Positions 27,113-35,368 of a DNA stretch of 64,000 bases are shown here, piece after piece. The stretch covers positions 23,084-87,083 of the forward strand of contig DAOTVO010000047.1 in the NCBI GenBank assembly GCA_034436335.1, given 5' to 3'. The notes below the pieces were generated by a model. It did not search any database, had not been told where the DNA came from, and saw only the letters and a list, made by a program, of their open reading frames with translations. The stretch comes from UBA877 sp034436335 (lineage in GTDB: Bacteria > Chloroflexota > Anaerolineae > Anaerolineales > Villigracilaceae). The position numbers and the translations under genes are program-made. How positions within the stretch are numbered: position 1 is the stretch's first letter; the number at the start of each line of letters is the position of its first letter.

Positions 27113-27150
27113 GTTTACACGTTTGCAGGTTTACACGTTTGCAGGTTTGA
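27113..27150. repeat. 16-bp tandem repeat between mtnA and pfkB
   Basis: GTTTACACGTTTGCAG occurs twice in tandem (27113-27128, 27129-27144) and begins a third degenerate copy. It lies in the 95-nt gap between two co-directional genes. Confidence 0.7.
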
Positions 27151-27187
27151 AGGTCTGAAGATTGCCGATTGTCAACTTTCCAACTTT

Positions 27188-28225
27188 CTAGCGTTCCAAC
27201 GTGTCGCGTATGTTTTCCTCAAAAGGCGGGCGGATGACGCCGCGCTCGGTCACAATTGCCGTAATCAGCCGCGCCGGGGTGACGTCGAAGGCCGGATTGC
27301 GCGCCCGCGCCCCAGCCGGGGCGACCGGTTCGCCGTGGAATTGCAGGCCAAGCACCTCTTCCGGGTGGCGCTCTTCGATGGGGATGTGCGCGCCGTCCGG
27401 CGTGGCGAGGTCAATCGTGGAGGTCGGAGCGACGCAATAGACCGGCACGCCGTTATCGTGTGCCGCCAGGGCCAGCATGTAGGTGCCGATTTTGTTGGCC
27501 ACGTCGCCGTTGGCAGCGATTCGGTCGGCGCCGAACAACACCTTTTGCACCTGGCCGCGGCTGAGGAAGAAACCGGCCATGTTGTCGGTGATGATTTCGT
27601 AGGAGATGCCGTACTGCTGCAACTCCCAGGCCGTCAGCCGCGCCCCCTGCAAGCGCGGACGGGTCTCATCCACCAGGACGTGGAGGCGCTTGCCCTGCTC
27701 GTGCGCGGTGCGGATGACGCCCAGCGCCGTGCCCCAGTCCACGACGGCCAGCGCGCCGGTGTTGCAGTGATGAATGATGGTGTCGCCGTCTTCGATCAGC
27801 GCCGCGCCATGTTCGGCCATGCGCTTGTTGGTTTCCACGTCTTCGTCGGCGATGCGTTGGGCTTCGGCAAGGACGACCTGCCGCAACGCATCGGCGTCGG
27901 CATGGAAAGCGCGCGTATTCCGCAACACCCGCTCCACCGCCCAGGCCAGGTTGACCGCCGTCGGGCGGGCCGACTTGAGGGTGCGCGCGGCAGACTCGAG
28001 GTCGGCAAGAAGCGAGGCAGCGTCGCGGGCGGGGGATTCGTTCGCCGCCAGCGCCATGCCAAAAGCGGCCGCGGCACCAATCGCCGGGGCGCCGCGCACG
28101 GTCATGTTGCGAATCGCTTCCGCCACTTCGACATGCATCCGGCAGACGACAATTTCCAGCGCGGCAGGCAGTCGGCGCTGGTCAATCAGATGGAGAGAGT
28201 CGTTTTCCCAAAATACGGTGCGCAT
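27188..28225 (-). CDS. mtnA: S-methyl-5-thioribose-1-phosphate isomerase
   Basis: A 345-residue enzyme of methionine salvage that converts methylthioribose-1-phosphate to the ribulose form. MTVRGAPAIGAAAAFGMALA (41-60), the catalytic Cys154 in HHCNTGALA, and Asp234 in GADRIAANGDVANKIGTY are conserved. The ATG at 28223-28225 matches the family start; a longer frame upstream is not similar. No ribosome-binding site is visible, and a hairpin followed by TTTTCC lies only 8 nt from the ATG. Downstream genes pfkB and ahcY complete a methyl-cycle cluster. Confidence 0.95.
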   Translation of the reverse strand: MRTVFWENDSLHLIDQRRLPAALEIVVCRMHVEVAEAIRNMTVRGAPAIGAAAAFGMALAANESPARDAASLLADLESAARTLKSARPTAVNLAWAVERVLRNTRAFHADADALRQVVLAEAQRIADEDVETNKRMAEHGAALIEDGDTIIHHCNTGALAVVDWGTALGVIRTAHEQGKRLHVLVDETRPRLQGARLTAWELQQYGISYEIITDNMAGFFLSRGQVQKVLFGADRIAANGDVANKIGTYMLALAAHDNGVPVYCVAPTSTIDLATPDGAHIPIEERHPEEVLGLQFHGEPVAPAGARARNPAFDVTPARLITAIVTERGVIRPPFEENIRDTLER

Positions 28226-28233
28226 CGGACAGG

Positions 28234-28256
28234 AAAAGACGCCCAAAGGGGGCGTC
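28234..28256 (-). promoter_or_regulatory. leader hairpin immediately upstream of mtnA
   Basis: On the minus strand GACGCCC and GGGCGTC (28250-28256 / 28238-28244) pair around a 5-nt loop, followed by TTTTCC and then the mtnA ATG. It looks like a weak terminator or a 5' stabilising hairpin. Confidence 0.45.
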
Positions 28257-28266
28257 AGGCGGGGGT

Positions 28267-28295
28267 AGTTTATCATGTCGGGGGAAGATTGGCAA
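28267..28295 (-). promoter_or_regulatory. promoter candidate of mtnA
   Basis: On the minus strand: TTGCCA (28290-28295), 17-nt spacer, TAAACT (28267-28272) preceded by TGA, an extended -10. An alternative minus-strand TATAAT at 28320-28325 overlaps the plus-strand -10 box of the divergent gene. Confidence 0.55.
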
Positions 28296-28298
28296 GCA

Positions 28299-28327
28299 TT
28301 GACAGCCCTTCCCTTCTCAATTATAAG
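28299..28327 (+). promoter_or_regulatory. consensus promoter of the lytic transglycosylase gene, leaderless
   Basis: TTGACA (28299-28304), 17-nt spacer, TATAAG (28322-28327). The start codon at 28335 is 7 nt after the -10 box, exactly where transcription should begin, so the mRNA should have no 5' leader. Confidence 0.8.
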
Positions 28328-28334
28328 CACTTCC

Positions 28335-30746
28335 ATGACTCTCTCAAAATGGATTCGCATCTTGTGGATAGCAATACTGCTAGCCGGCTGTCTTCCGCCG
28401 CCGGTCGTTCTAACCGAAACCTCGACCCCCAGCGCCGAAATTCCGCTCCAGCCGACCGAAACCGCCGCCCCGACCCTCTCTCCAACCCCTTCGCCCACCC
28501 CCGAAGTCCGCGTGGCGAACGCCGAGCAGGCGCTCTTCAACGGCGATTACGCTCTGGCGCAAACCGAATTTCAAGCCGCGCTGGCCTCTTCCTCCGACCC
28601 GGCCATCCAGGCCGCCGCGCTATGGGGATTGGGACGCGCCAACCAGCAGGCCGGAAATTACGGGAAAGCGCTCGACAGCCTCAACCGGTTGATAGCCAAC
28701 CACCCCGACTCGCTGCACCGCGTTCAGGCGCACTTCCTGCGCGGCGAAATTCTGATGGAACTTCAGCGTTATGCTGAGGCTGTCGAGGCCTATTCCGCCT
28801 ATCTCTTTTTGCGGCCGGGCGTGATTGACTTCTACGTCTTCGAGCGACGCGCCCGCGCCTATGCCGCCTTGGGCGATTACATTGACGCCATCGGCGATTA
28901 TCAGGCGGCGTTGAGCAGCCCACATCTCGGAGACGATACATCCATTCAAATCGAAATTGCGCGCCTATACGAAACGGCCGGAGACACAACAACGGCTCTG
29001 GGTATGTACGACGCCATCGCCGCCGCGACTTCCAACGATTACGTCAAAGCGCAAATGGACCTGTTGGCCGGTCAACTGCACATGCGCCTCGGCCAGAACG
29101 AGGAAGCCTACGCCCGCTACCAGCACGCCGTGGACAACTACCCGCTCGCCTACGACTCCTACACCGCGCTGGTGGAACTGGTCGGCGCGGGCATCCCTGT
29201 CAACGAATTGAACCGCGGTCTGGTGGATTATTTCGCCGGTCAATACGGATACGCCTACGAAGCCTTCAGGCGTTATCTAGCGGCCAATCCCGACAACGAC
29301 GGCACGGCCTATTACTACCAGGCCCTGACCCTGCGCGAGATGGGGCAGTACCAGCAGGCCGTAGATACTTTTACTTTCTTCATCAAAAACTATCCCCAGA
29401 ACCGCTACTGGGATGCCGCCTGGGACGAAAAAACATACATTCTTTGGGCCTACCTGGGACAGTACCAGGCCGCGGCGCAAACTCTGCTTGAATACACGCA
29501 ACTCAAAACCGACCCTGCTCTTGCGCCGCAGGCCCTGCTGAACGCCGGGCGCATCTACGAACGCGCCGGTTTGCTCGACCAGGCCGTGACGACCTGGGAA
29601 TCCATCGCCAACACCTATCCCGGCAGTGAACTGGTTCCCCAGGCACTCTTCTGGGCGGGCATTGTCCGCTACCGCGCCGGGCGCTACGAGGAAGCCTTGC
29701 TCTTCTTTCAGCGCAGTAACCTCTTTTCGTTGAAGCCTGAAGACCAGGCGCGCGCCATGTTCTGGAGCGGCAAAGCCCAGCAAATGCTCGGCGACAATGA
29801 ATCGGCGCGTCTCTTATTCCAGCAGGCGGCCTCCATTGACCCAACCGATTTCTACAGTTTGCGCGCCCAGGATATGCTCTTTGGACGCGCCATCTTCGAC
29901 CCGCCGCCGTCCTATGCGCTGGTGGTCAACCCCTCCGCCGAACGCGCCAAGGCCGACGCCTGGGTGCGCCTGACCTTCAGCCTGCCCTCCGAAACCGACC
30001 TTTCCGGCCTTGGTTGGCTGGCTTCCGAACCGCGCTGGATACGCGGCCGCGAACTGTGGGAACTCGGTCTGCTCGACAAGGCACGGCTGGAATTCGAGTC
30101 GCTGCGCGAAGCCGTCAGCGGGAGCGCTGAAGATTCTTATCGCCTGGGCAACGCCCTGCTCGAACTGGGCGCGTACCGCCCGGCCATCTTCGCCTTGCGC
30201 CAGGTACTGACTCTGGCCGGGATGACCAGCCAAGCCGATACTCTCGGCGCGCCGCGCTACTTCAACCTTGTCCGCTACGGGATGTATTACGCCGACCTTG
30301 TCGTGCCTGCTGCGCAAGCCAACGGTCTTCATCCCCTATTTCTGTTTGCCGTGATGCGCCAGGAAAGTTTGTTCGAGGGATTCGTCCGCTCCGGGGCGGG
30401 GGCGCGCGGGCTGATGCAAATCATGCCCTCCACCGGTCAGGAAATTGCATCGGCGTACGGCTGGCCGCCGAATTACACCGCCGACGACCTCTACCGGCCC
30501 ATCGTCAGCGTCCGTTTCGGGGCTTACTACCTGATGAACAAGCGCGTTTATTTCAATAACGAACTCTACACCGCCCTGGCCGCCTACAACGCCGGGCCGG
30601 GCAACGCCGAAATCTGGCGCAGTCTCTCCGGCTCCGACCCCGACCTGTTCATTGAGACGATTCGCTTTGCCGAGACGCGCAACTATATTCGCAGTATCTA
30701 CGAAATCTACTGGATGTACCGCTATCTGTACGAGACGCTCCCCTAA
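28335..30746 (+). CDS. TPR-repeat lipoprotein with C-terminal SLT lytic transglycosylase domain
   Basis: An 803-residue exported protein. The signal peptide ends in LLAGC (lipidated Cys about residue 18), followed by a Pro/Thr linker. Residues about 60-600 contain tetratricopeptide-like repeats (for example EAVEAYSAYLFLRPG and QYQQAVDTFTFFIKNYPQNR). The C-terminal SLT domain (about 665-780) has the catalytic Glu in MRQESLFEG, then GARGLMQIMPSTGQEIA and TALAAYNAGPGNA. It cleaves peptidoglycan with formation of anhydro-muramic ends, on the outer face of the membrane. The layout resembles Slt70/MltD-type enzymes. ATG at 28335 is chosen because it begins the signal peptide. It ends at a bidirectional terminator. 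Confidence 0.92.
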   Translation: MTLSKWIRILWIAILLAGCLPPPVVLTETSTPSAEIPLQPTETAAPTLSPTPSPTPEVRVANAEQALFNGDYALAQTEFQAALASSSDPAIQAAALWGLGRANQQAGNYGKALDSLNRLIANHPDSLHRVQAHFLRGEILMELQRYAEAVEAYSAYLFLRPGVIDFYVFERRARAYAALGDYIDAIGDYQAALSSPHLGDDTSIQIEIARLYETAGDTTTALGMYDAIAAATSNDYVKAQMDLLAGQLHMRLGQNEEAYARYQHAVDNYPLAYDSYTALVELVGAGIPVNELNRGLVDYFAGQYGYAYEAFRRYLAANPDNDGTAYYYQALTLREMGQYQQAVDTFTFFIKNYPQNRYWDAAWDEKTYILWAYLGQYQAAAQTLLEYTQLKTDPALAPQALLNAGRIYERAGLLDQAVTTWESIANTYPGSELVPQALFWAGIVRYRAGRYEEALLFFQRSNLFSLKPEDQARAMFWSGKAQQMLGDNESARLLFQQAASIDPTDFYSLRAQDMLFGRAIFDPPPSYALVVNPSAERAKADAWVRLTFSLPSETDLSGLGWLASEPRWIRGRELWELGLLDKARLEFESLREAVSGSAEDSYRLGNALLELGAYRPAIFALRQVLTLAGMTSQADTLGAPRYFNLVRYGMYYADLVVPAAQANGLHPLFLFAVMRQESLFEGFVRSGAGARGLMQIMPSTGQEIASAYGWPPNYTADDLYRPIVSVRFGAYYLMNKRVYFNNELYTALAAYNAGPGNAEIWRSLSGSDPDLFIETIRFAETRNYIRSIYEIYWMYRYLYETLP

Positions 30747-30752
30747 ACAGAC

Positions 30753-30781
30753 AAAAAATCCGGCGTTTGCCGGATTTTTTT
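30753..30781. terminator. bidirectional terminator between the lytic transglycosylase and yggU
   Basis: AAAAAATCCGGC (30753-30764), loop GTTT, GCCGGATTTTTT (30769-30780). The A/T ends make it work on both strands. Confidence 0.93.
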
Positions 30782-30786
30782 GAAGT

Positions 30787-31098
30787 TCAGCCAATATGCT
30801 CCACAATTTTCTTGTGGACGGCAGCCACATCCATATCCACCACTGAAATCAGTTTATCGCGGCCGGTCGCGCCGGCCACAATTTCAAGCCGCGAGACCGG
30901 GACATCGAGGACATCGGCCAGGAACTTGAGCAGAACCTGATTGGCCTTGTCCTCCACCGGCGGGGCGGTGATATGCACCTTAACCGTCCCATCGCTCAGC
31001 ACCTCGACAATCTCGTTCTTGCTGGCGCGCGGGGTGACGCGCACCGCCAGCGCCGCGCCGTGCTTGCCATCGTGAAGACGAAAGGAACGTTTGCTCAT
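30787..31098 (-). CDS. DUF167 (YggU) family protein
   Basis: A 103-residue protein of the DUF167 family, function unknown. AVRVTPRASKNEI, VKVHITAPPVEDKANQVLLKFLA and VEIVAG-type strands (here RLEIVAGATGRDK) are typical. The ATG at 31096-31098 has GAGG at a good distance; a GTG at 31108-31110 overlapping the YggT stop is an alternative. It is the last gene of a yggS-yggT-yggU operon, a widely conserved order. Confidence 0.9.
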   Translation of the reverse strand: MSKRSFRLHDGKHGAALAVRVTPRASKNEIVEVLSDGTVKVHITAPPVEDKANQVLLKFLADVLDVPVSRLEIVAGATGRDKLISVVDMDVAAVHKKIVEHIG

Positions 31099-31106
31099 CG
31101 TTTTCC

Positions 31107-31370
31107 TCACAAAGAAACCACCAGAATTTTGAGAAGATACGCCGCCAACTGAATCAGGATTATCAGCACCAGGGGAGTAAAGTCCAGCATGCCGAGCGGC
31201 GGGATGAAACGGCGCAAAGGCGCCAGCATAGGATCAACGATGCGGTCTAAAGCACTGCGTACGGAATGATACGGACTGAGAAAATAACCCAAGATAACGT
31301 CCACAATCACAATCAGGACGAGGATGTCTGCAAGGGTGCCAATGAGAGAGACTAAAAGCGAAGTAATCAT
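31107..31370 (-). CDS. YggT family membrane protein
   Basis: An 87-residue integral membrane protein with two hydrophobic segments (about 4-30 and 62-85) separated by the family loop SPYHSVRSALDRIVDPMLAP and RRFIPPLG. The function is not established; YggT proteins have been tied to osmotic homeostasis and to cell-division gene clusters. Its start overlaps the yggS stop by 4 nt. Confidence 0.92.
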   Translation of the reverse strand: MITSLLVSLIGTLADILVLIVIVDVILGYFLSPYHSVRSALDRIVDPMLAPLRRFIPPLGMLDFTPLVLIILIQLAAYLLKILVVSL

Positions 31371-32104
31371 ACCTTCTCCTGACGCGGCGGGCGCGGTCCC
31401 AAAATAGCCTGCCCAACGCGCACAAAAGTCGCTCCTTCCTCAACAGCGGCGATAAAATCGGCACTCGTACCCATCGAGAGTTCGCGCCACTCGAATTGCG
31501 GCAGGCGGCCGGTCAGGTATTCTTGCAAACGGCGCATACGGCGAAAGTAGGGCCGCGTCTGTTCCGGGTCTTCGAAATAGGGCGGCATGGTCATCAATCC
31601 CTGGACGCGCAGATGTGGGTACTGCTCCAACTCAGCCAGGGTCGCCGCCAAATCTGGCCAGGTATTTTCGTTCCAGGCCGGGAAGCCGAACTTGCTCTCT
31701 TCACCGCTGACATTGACCTCGAGCAGAACCGTCAGGGTGCGTCCGGCCTCGGCGCAGAAACGGTCGAGACGGGCAGCCAGTTTCAAACTGTCGAGCGAAT
31801 GGAGTCTGTCAAAGTGCGCCGCCACCAGATTTGCCTTGCGGCTCTGCACGTGGCCTATCATGTGCCATTCTACCGCAAATTGACGCAAGGCGGCAATCTT
31901 TTCGACAGCCTCCTCGGCGTAATTCTCCCCCAGAAGCGTGACGCCTGCTTCAATGGCCGCCCGGACAACCTCCAGGGGCTGGGACTTGGTCACCACCACC
32001 AGCCGCGCCGGTTCATGACGCGACCGGCGGGCGGCCTCCGCAATCTGGTCGAGCACGCGCTGATAGCGCTCACGAATGGGAAGAATCAGTGTTTCGTCCA
32101 TCAT
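31367..32104 (-). CDS. YggS/PLPBP family PLP-homeostasis protein
   Basis: A 245-residue TIM-barrel protein that holds pyridoxal phosphate without known enzyme activity. The PLP Lys lies in LVVVTKSQP, and GENYAEEAVEK, WHMIGHVQSRKA, LEVNVSGEESKFGF, MTMPPYF and LSMGTSADFIAAVEEGATFVRVG are all family motifs. It begins the three-gene yggS-yggT-yggU operon. The repeat array starts just upstream of its ATG at 32102-32104, so its promoter must lie in or be affected by the first repeat units. Confidence 0.95.
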   Translation of the reverse strand: MMDETLILPIRERYQRVLDQIAEAARRSRHEPARLVVVTKSQPLEVVRAAIEAGVTLLGENYAEEAVEKIAALRQFAVEWHMIGHVQSRKANLVAAHFDRLHSLDSLKLAARLDRFCAEAGRTLTVLLEVNVSGEESKFGFPAWNENTWPDLAATLAELEQYPHLRVQGLMTMPPYFEDPEQTRPYFRRMRRLQEYLTGRLPQFEWRELSMGTSADFIAAVEEGATFVRVGQAILGPRPPRQEKV

Positions 32105-32715
32105 TTATCCTACAAGAATCTCTTCGTCGTCAAATCGTAGGGCGGGTTTCTTACCCGCTGCTCCGGGCGGCTATGGAAAGCCGATCTACAAGAATCTCTT
32201 GTCGTCAAATCGCGGGCCGGGTTTCTCACCCGCTGCTCTGGGCGGCTATGGAAAGCCGATCTACAAGAATCTCTTGTCGTCAAATCGCGGGCCGGGTTTC
32301 TTACCCGCCGCTCCGGGCGGCTATGAAAAGCCGCCCTACAAGAATCTCTTCGCAGTCAAATCGTAGGGCGGGTTTCTTACCCGCCGCTTTGGGCGGCTAT
32401 GGAAAGCCGATCTACAAGAATCTCTTCATCGCCAAATCGTAGGGCGGGTTTCTGACCCGCTGCTTTGGGCGGCTACGGAAAGCCGCCCTACAAAAATTTC
32501 TTCATCGCCAAATCGTAGGGCGGGTTTCTTACCCGCTGCTCTGGGCGGCTACGGAAAGCCGCCCTACAAAAATCTCTTCATCGCCAAAGCGCAGGGCGGG
32601 TTTCTTACCCGCCGCTTTGGCGGCTATGGAAAGCTGCCCTACAAGAATCTCTTCGTCGTCAAATCGTAGGGCGGGTTTCTTACCCTCCGCTTTGGGCGGC
32701 TATGGAAAGCCGATC
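32105..32715. repeat. left block of the 75-76 bp palindromic repeat (8 units)
   Basis: Eight consecutive units start (at TACAAG/TACAAA) at 32111, 32187, 32262, 32337, 32413, 32489, 32565 and 32640. Each unit contains GCGGGTTTCTTACCCGC (stem-loop) and GGCGGCTATGGAAAGCCGCC (stem-loop), bounded in some units by TAGGGCGG and CCGCCCTA. About 25 nt of semi-conserved AGAATCTCTT-CGTCGTCAAATCG joins units. Two sub-types alternate (CGTAGGGCGGG versus CGCGGGCCGGG). The block fills the whole gap between yggS and the transposase gene and there is no other gene in it. Confidence 0.95.
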
Positions 32716-33236
32716 TACTCAAAATTCATATCCACAATATTTTGCGGTTCTCCCTGGCGGCCCCACGCCGGTTCATAGCAATTCAAATCGAACCAATGTT
32801 TGTATGTCGAATGCGGCCACTCATCTGGATATTGAACATAACCGTGTTTGACCGGATTCCAATGAATGTAATCGAAATGTCTTTCAAGGTCTCGTTCATC
32901 TCGAATCAGATGATCCCAGAATCGCGCTTGCCAAAGACTAAAAGAATCGCTGATACCATGAGCCGCTTTATAGTTGAAAGTGAAATTCCGTTTGATGCTG
33001 TGCAGAATAACAGAGAAATTACCGCTTGCATTATCGGCTCGCATGAGCCAGTGAAAGTGGTCCGGCAAGACTACGTAAGCCAGCAAACGAAAAGGATGGA
33101 TACGCTGAACGCGTCTCAAAGTTTCAAAAAACAACGAGACATCGTTTTCAGCGCGCAGGTATGGGATGCGGTCTTTGGTGACACTAGTTATAAAGACAAT
33201 TGCACCAGGAACATAATAACGATTCACATTGTGCAT
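32715..33236 (-). CDS. REP-associated tyrosine transposase (RAYT, Y1/HUH type)
   Basis: A 173-residue single-domain protein of the IS200-like Y1 transposase superfamily. The HUH motif is LPDHFHWLM with His60 and His62; the catalytic Tyr123 is in HFDYIHWNPVKHG. The N-terminal ITSVTKDRIPYL and the C-terminal WPHSTYKHW are typical of RAYTs. The enzyme should nick single-stranded DNA at REP hairpins. Stop and start codons both touch repeat sequence: the TAG stop (32715-32717) is formed by the CTA of the last left unit, and a GGAG upstream of the ATG comes from the right block. The GC content is lower than its neighbours, which fits acquisition. Confidence 0.9.
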   Translation of the reverse strand: MHNVNRYYVPGAIVFITSVTKDRIPYLRAENDVSLFFETLRRVQRIHPFRLLAYVVLPDHFHWLMRADNASGNFSVILHSIKRNFTFNYKAAHGISDSFSLWQARFWDHLIRDERDLERHFDYIHWNPVKHGYVQYPDEWPHSTYKHWFDLNCYEPAWGRQGEPQNIVDMNFE

Positions 33237-33247
33237 AGAGTCTGTTC

Positions 33248-33547
33248 TCCGCTTTGGGCGGCTACGGAAAGCCGCCCTACAAAAATCTCTTCATCGCCAA
33301 ATCGCAGGGCGGGTTTCTTACCCGCTGCTCCAGGCGGCTATGGAAAGCCGATCTACAAGAATCTCTTGTCGTCAAATCGCGGGCCGGGTTTCTTCCCCGC
33401 TGCTCCAGGCGGCTATGGAAAGCCGATATACAAGAATCTCTTGTCGGCAAATCGCGGGCCGGGTTTCTTACCCGCTGCTCTGGGCGGCTATGGAAAGCCG
33501 CCCTACAAGAATCTCTTCGCCGTCAAATCGTAGGGCGGGTTTCTTAC
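33248..33547. repeat. right block of the 75-76 bp palindromic repeat (3 full and 2 partial units)
   Basis: A half unit (33248-33277) is followed by full units starting at 33278, 33354 and 33429 and a truncated one at 33504-33547 that ends at TTTCTTAC. The sequence and sub-types are the same as in the left block. It ends 16 nt before the pgeF stop. Confidence 0.95.
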
Positions 33548-33563
33548 TACATTCTCAACAAAC

Positions 33564-34343
33564 TCACGGCAAAGCAATCACTGCGCCAAAGCGGCCGGTG
33601 TGGCCCTTCTCGGCGCGGTGCGAGTACCAGTCGTCCACGTGGCAAGCGGTGCAAAGACCGGCGACTTCGATATGCCTGACACCGGCCTTTTCCAAAAGCA
33701 GACGGTTAGCCGCCCACAGGTCGAAGTGCGTCCGTCCATCCCACGCGAGAAGCAGGCCGGAGGCGTCGCTCCCAAAGGCAGTTTGCACGGCGTGAATCAC
33801 GTCCGCGCGGACCTCGTAATGGTCGGGGCCGATGGAGGGGCCGATGGCCGCCAGCACATCTGCTGGGCGCGAGCCAAAGGCAGATTGCATCGCCTGAATC
33901 GCCGCCCGCGCCGCGCCGCGCACCGTCCCCAGCCAGCCGGCATGGACGATGCCTGCCACGCCGCGTACGGGGTCGTAGAGCAGGATGGGGACGCAATCGG
34001 CAAAGCGCATCAGCAGGGTCAGGCCGGGCCGCGCGGTCAGGATAACGTCGGCTTGGACGTGCGGCGCGCCGGCCGGACGGGGGGAATCGGCCACCACCAC
34101 CTCGGCGCTATGCACCTGCCAGACGTCATAGACCGAGTTCAGGTCGCGGCCGAGGGCGGCCAGGGCGCGGCGGCGGTTTTCGGCGACGCGCGGTTTGTCA
34201 TCCCCCACCGTGCCGCCCAGGTTGAGCGATTCCCACGGCGCAGGGCTGACGCCGCCGCGGCGGGTAAAGACCGCATGCGGCAGGCGGCCGTCAAAAAGGT
34301 CAAATTGCCAGTAACGCAGGCCGCCGGTTTCTCGAAAAGGCAT
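33564..34343 (-). CDS. pgeF: peptidoglycan editing factor PgeF (laccase-domain protein)
   Basis: A 259-residue YfiH/DUF152 protein. HAVFTRRGGVS, WQVHSAEVVVAD, MRFADCVPILLYDP and the metal-binding HAGWLGTVRGA are conserved, as is the C-terminal CTACHVDDWYSHRAEKG. In the family the conserved His/Cys/His site binds Zn; roles proposed are editing of peptidoglycan precursors and nucleoside phosphorolysis. It is the last gene of a minus-strand operon after the glutaredoxin-DUF2085 fusion gene (4-nt gap). Confidence 0.92.
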   Translation of the reverse strand: MPFRETGGLRYWQFDLFDGRLPHAVFTRRGGVSPAPWESLNLGGTVGDDKPRVAENRRRALAALGRDLNSVYDVWQVHSAEVVVADSPRPAGAPHVQADVILTARPGLTLLMRFADCVPILLYDPVRGVAGIVHAGWLGTVRGAARAAIQAMQSAFGSRPADVLAAIGPSIGPDHYEVRADVIHAVQTAFGSDASGLLLAWDGRTHFDLWAANRLLLEKAGVRHIEVAGLCTACHVDDWYSHRAEKGHTGRFGAVIALP

Positions 34344-34347
34344 GCTC

Positions 34348-35343
34348 TCATCCTTTCAAAACGGCAAATTTCTTGGTGAGGATGCGCCGTGATTCGGCCA
34401 TCGTCTCTTCGATGAGCGGGATAGTGAACCAGGCCGTCGTCCAGCCGAAGAGGAAGCCGGTAATCGTGCGCAGGAGGGGGGTACTCTCGCGGTAGGGCAG
34501 AATGGAATGGATGAAACTGCCCGGAATCTGGCTGAACATCTGCGAGAAGCCGTCCAGTCCCACCGGGCCGAGACCGATGAGCAGCCACCACATCCAGTGC
34601 AATTTGGGAATGCGCCGCCCCGAGAGGGCGTAGATGACCCCAAAGAGGAACATCGCTCCCCAAATGGCCTCGTCGCGCTGGCAGAGGGCGACTTTGTAGC
34701 CCATCCATTCATTGCCCTCGAAGAGACGCGCCTGCCAGCGGCCGGGGTCGTTCTCGTCGGTGATGCCGGTGGCTTCTTCGAAGGTAATGTAGCCGTCCAT
34801 CTTCGCCGCGGCGTGCGGATAGAAAGGCTGGGCGCCGAAGAGAAACCACGAACGGAACGACCACTGATGACACAGCGGGCGGTACATCAGGTAGATGACC
34901 TCCGCCGGTTTATCCCATCCGGCCTTTTTGAAGACCGGGCCGAGAAAAGGCAGGCCAAAATAGAGCAGGAGGAAGAGATTGAGCACCAGCAGGTAATGTT
35001 TGGAAATCCACCAGGAAACGCGGTCGGAACGGCTAATCTGCTGGGAACGGGCCAGACTGGCGCGATAGGCTTTGTCGTTGATGCGTTCCAGTTGCGCCAG
35101 ACGGTCGGCAGCCGCGCCCAGGGTCATTTGCAATTCGGCGCGGCTGAACGGCGCTTTCAGCCGAAAGGGACCGGCCTCGACGACCGGGATTTCGAGGGCG
35201 AAAGCCTCGCGCAGACCGGCGTCGCTGTCGATATCCACCACGGTCAGTTTGTGCGGGATGGTCTCCTGCAAGGCGTTCAGGTCGGCTTCGGCCTGTTCGC
35301 ACAAGTGACAGCCGGGACGGGAGTACAAAATCACATTCAGCAT
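34348..35343 (-). CDS. glutaredoxin-like domain fused to DUF2085 membrane domain
   Basis: A 331-residue protein. Residues 1-80 form a thioredoxin-fold domain with CHLC (Cys12, Cys15) in YSRPGCHLCEQAE, like glutaredoxin/DUF836. After a linker, several membrane segments follow (about 120-145, 225-250, 255-270, 290-315). The DUF2085 signature is YRPLCHQWSFRSWFLF and, later, KVALCQRDEAIWG. DUF2085 proteins are small membrane proteins with conserved Cys/His of unknown function. The ATG at 35341-35343 begins the thioredoxin fold; an open frame upstream overlaps ccdA and has no similarity. The gene follows ccdA by 25 nt, so the protein may receive electrons from CcdA. Confidence 0.82.
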   Translation of the reverse strand: MLNVILYSRPGCHLCEQAEADLNALQETIPHKLTVVDIDSDAGLREAFALEIPVVEAGPFRLKAPFSRAELQMTLGAAADRLAQLERINDKAYRASLARSQQISRSDRVSWWISKHYLLVLNLFLLLYFGLPFLGPVFKKAGWDKPAEVIYLMYRPLCHQWSFRSWFLFGAQPFYPHAAAKMDGYITFEEATGITDENDPGRWQARLFEGNEWMGYKVALCQRDEAIWGAMFLFGVIYALSGRRIPKLHWMWWLLIGLGPVGLDGFSQMFSQIPGSFIHSILPYRESTPLLRTITGFLFGWTTAWFTIPLIEETMAESRRILTKKFAVLKG

Positions 35344-35368
35344 GGATGCAACCTGTCTGCAAGCAGAC

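Noticed and set aside
32076..32442. Proteins encoded by the repeat array
   Set aside because: Open frames exist only because the unit lacks stops in some frames; the products are repeats of PLLRAAMESRST-like words without start signals.
32105..33547. Possible CRISPR array
   Set aside because: The period is 75-76 bp and the whole unit is repeated, including the part between hairpins. There are no unique spacers and no cas genes nearby.
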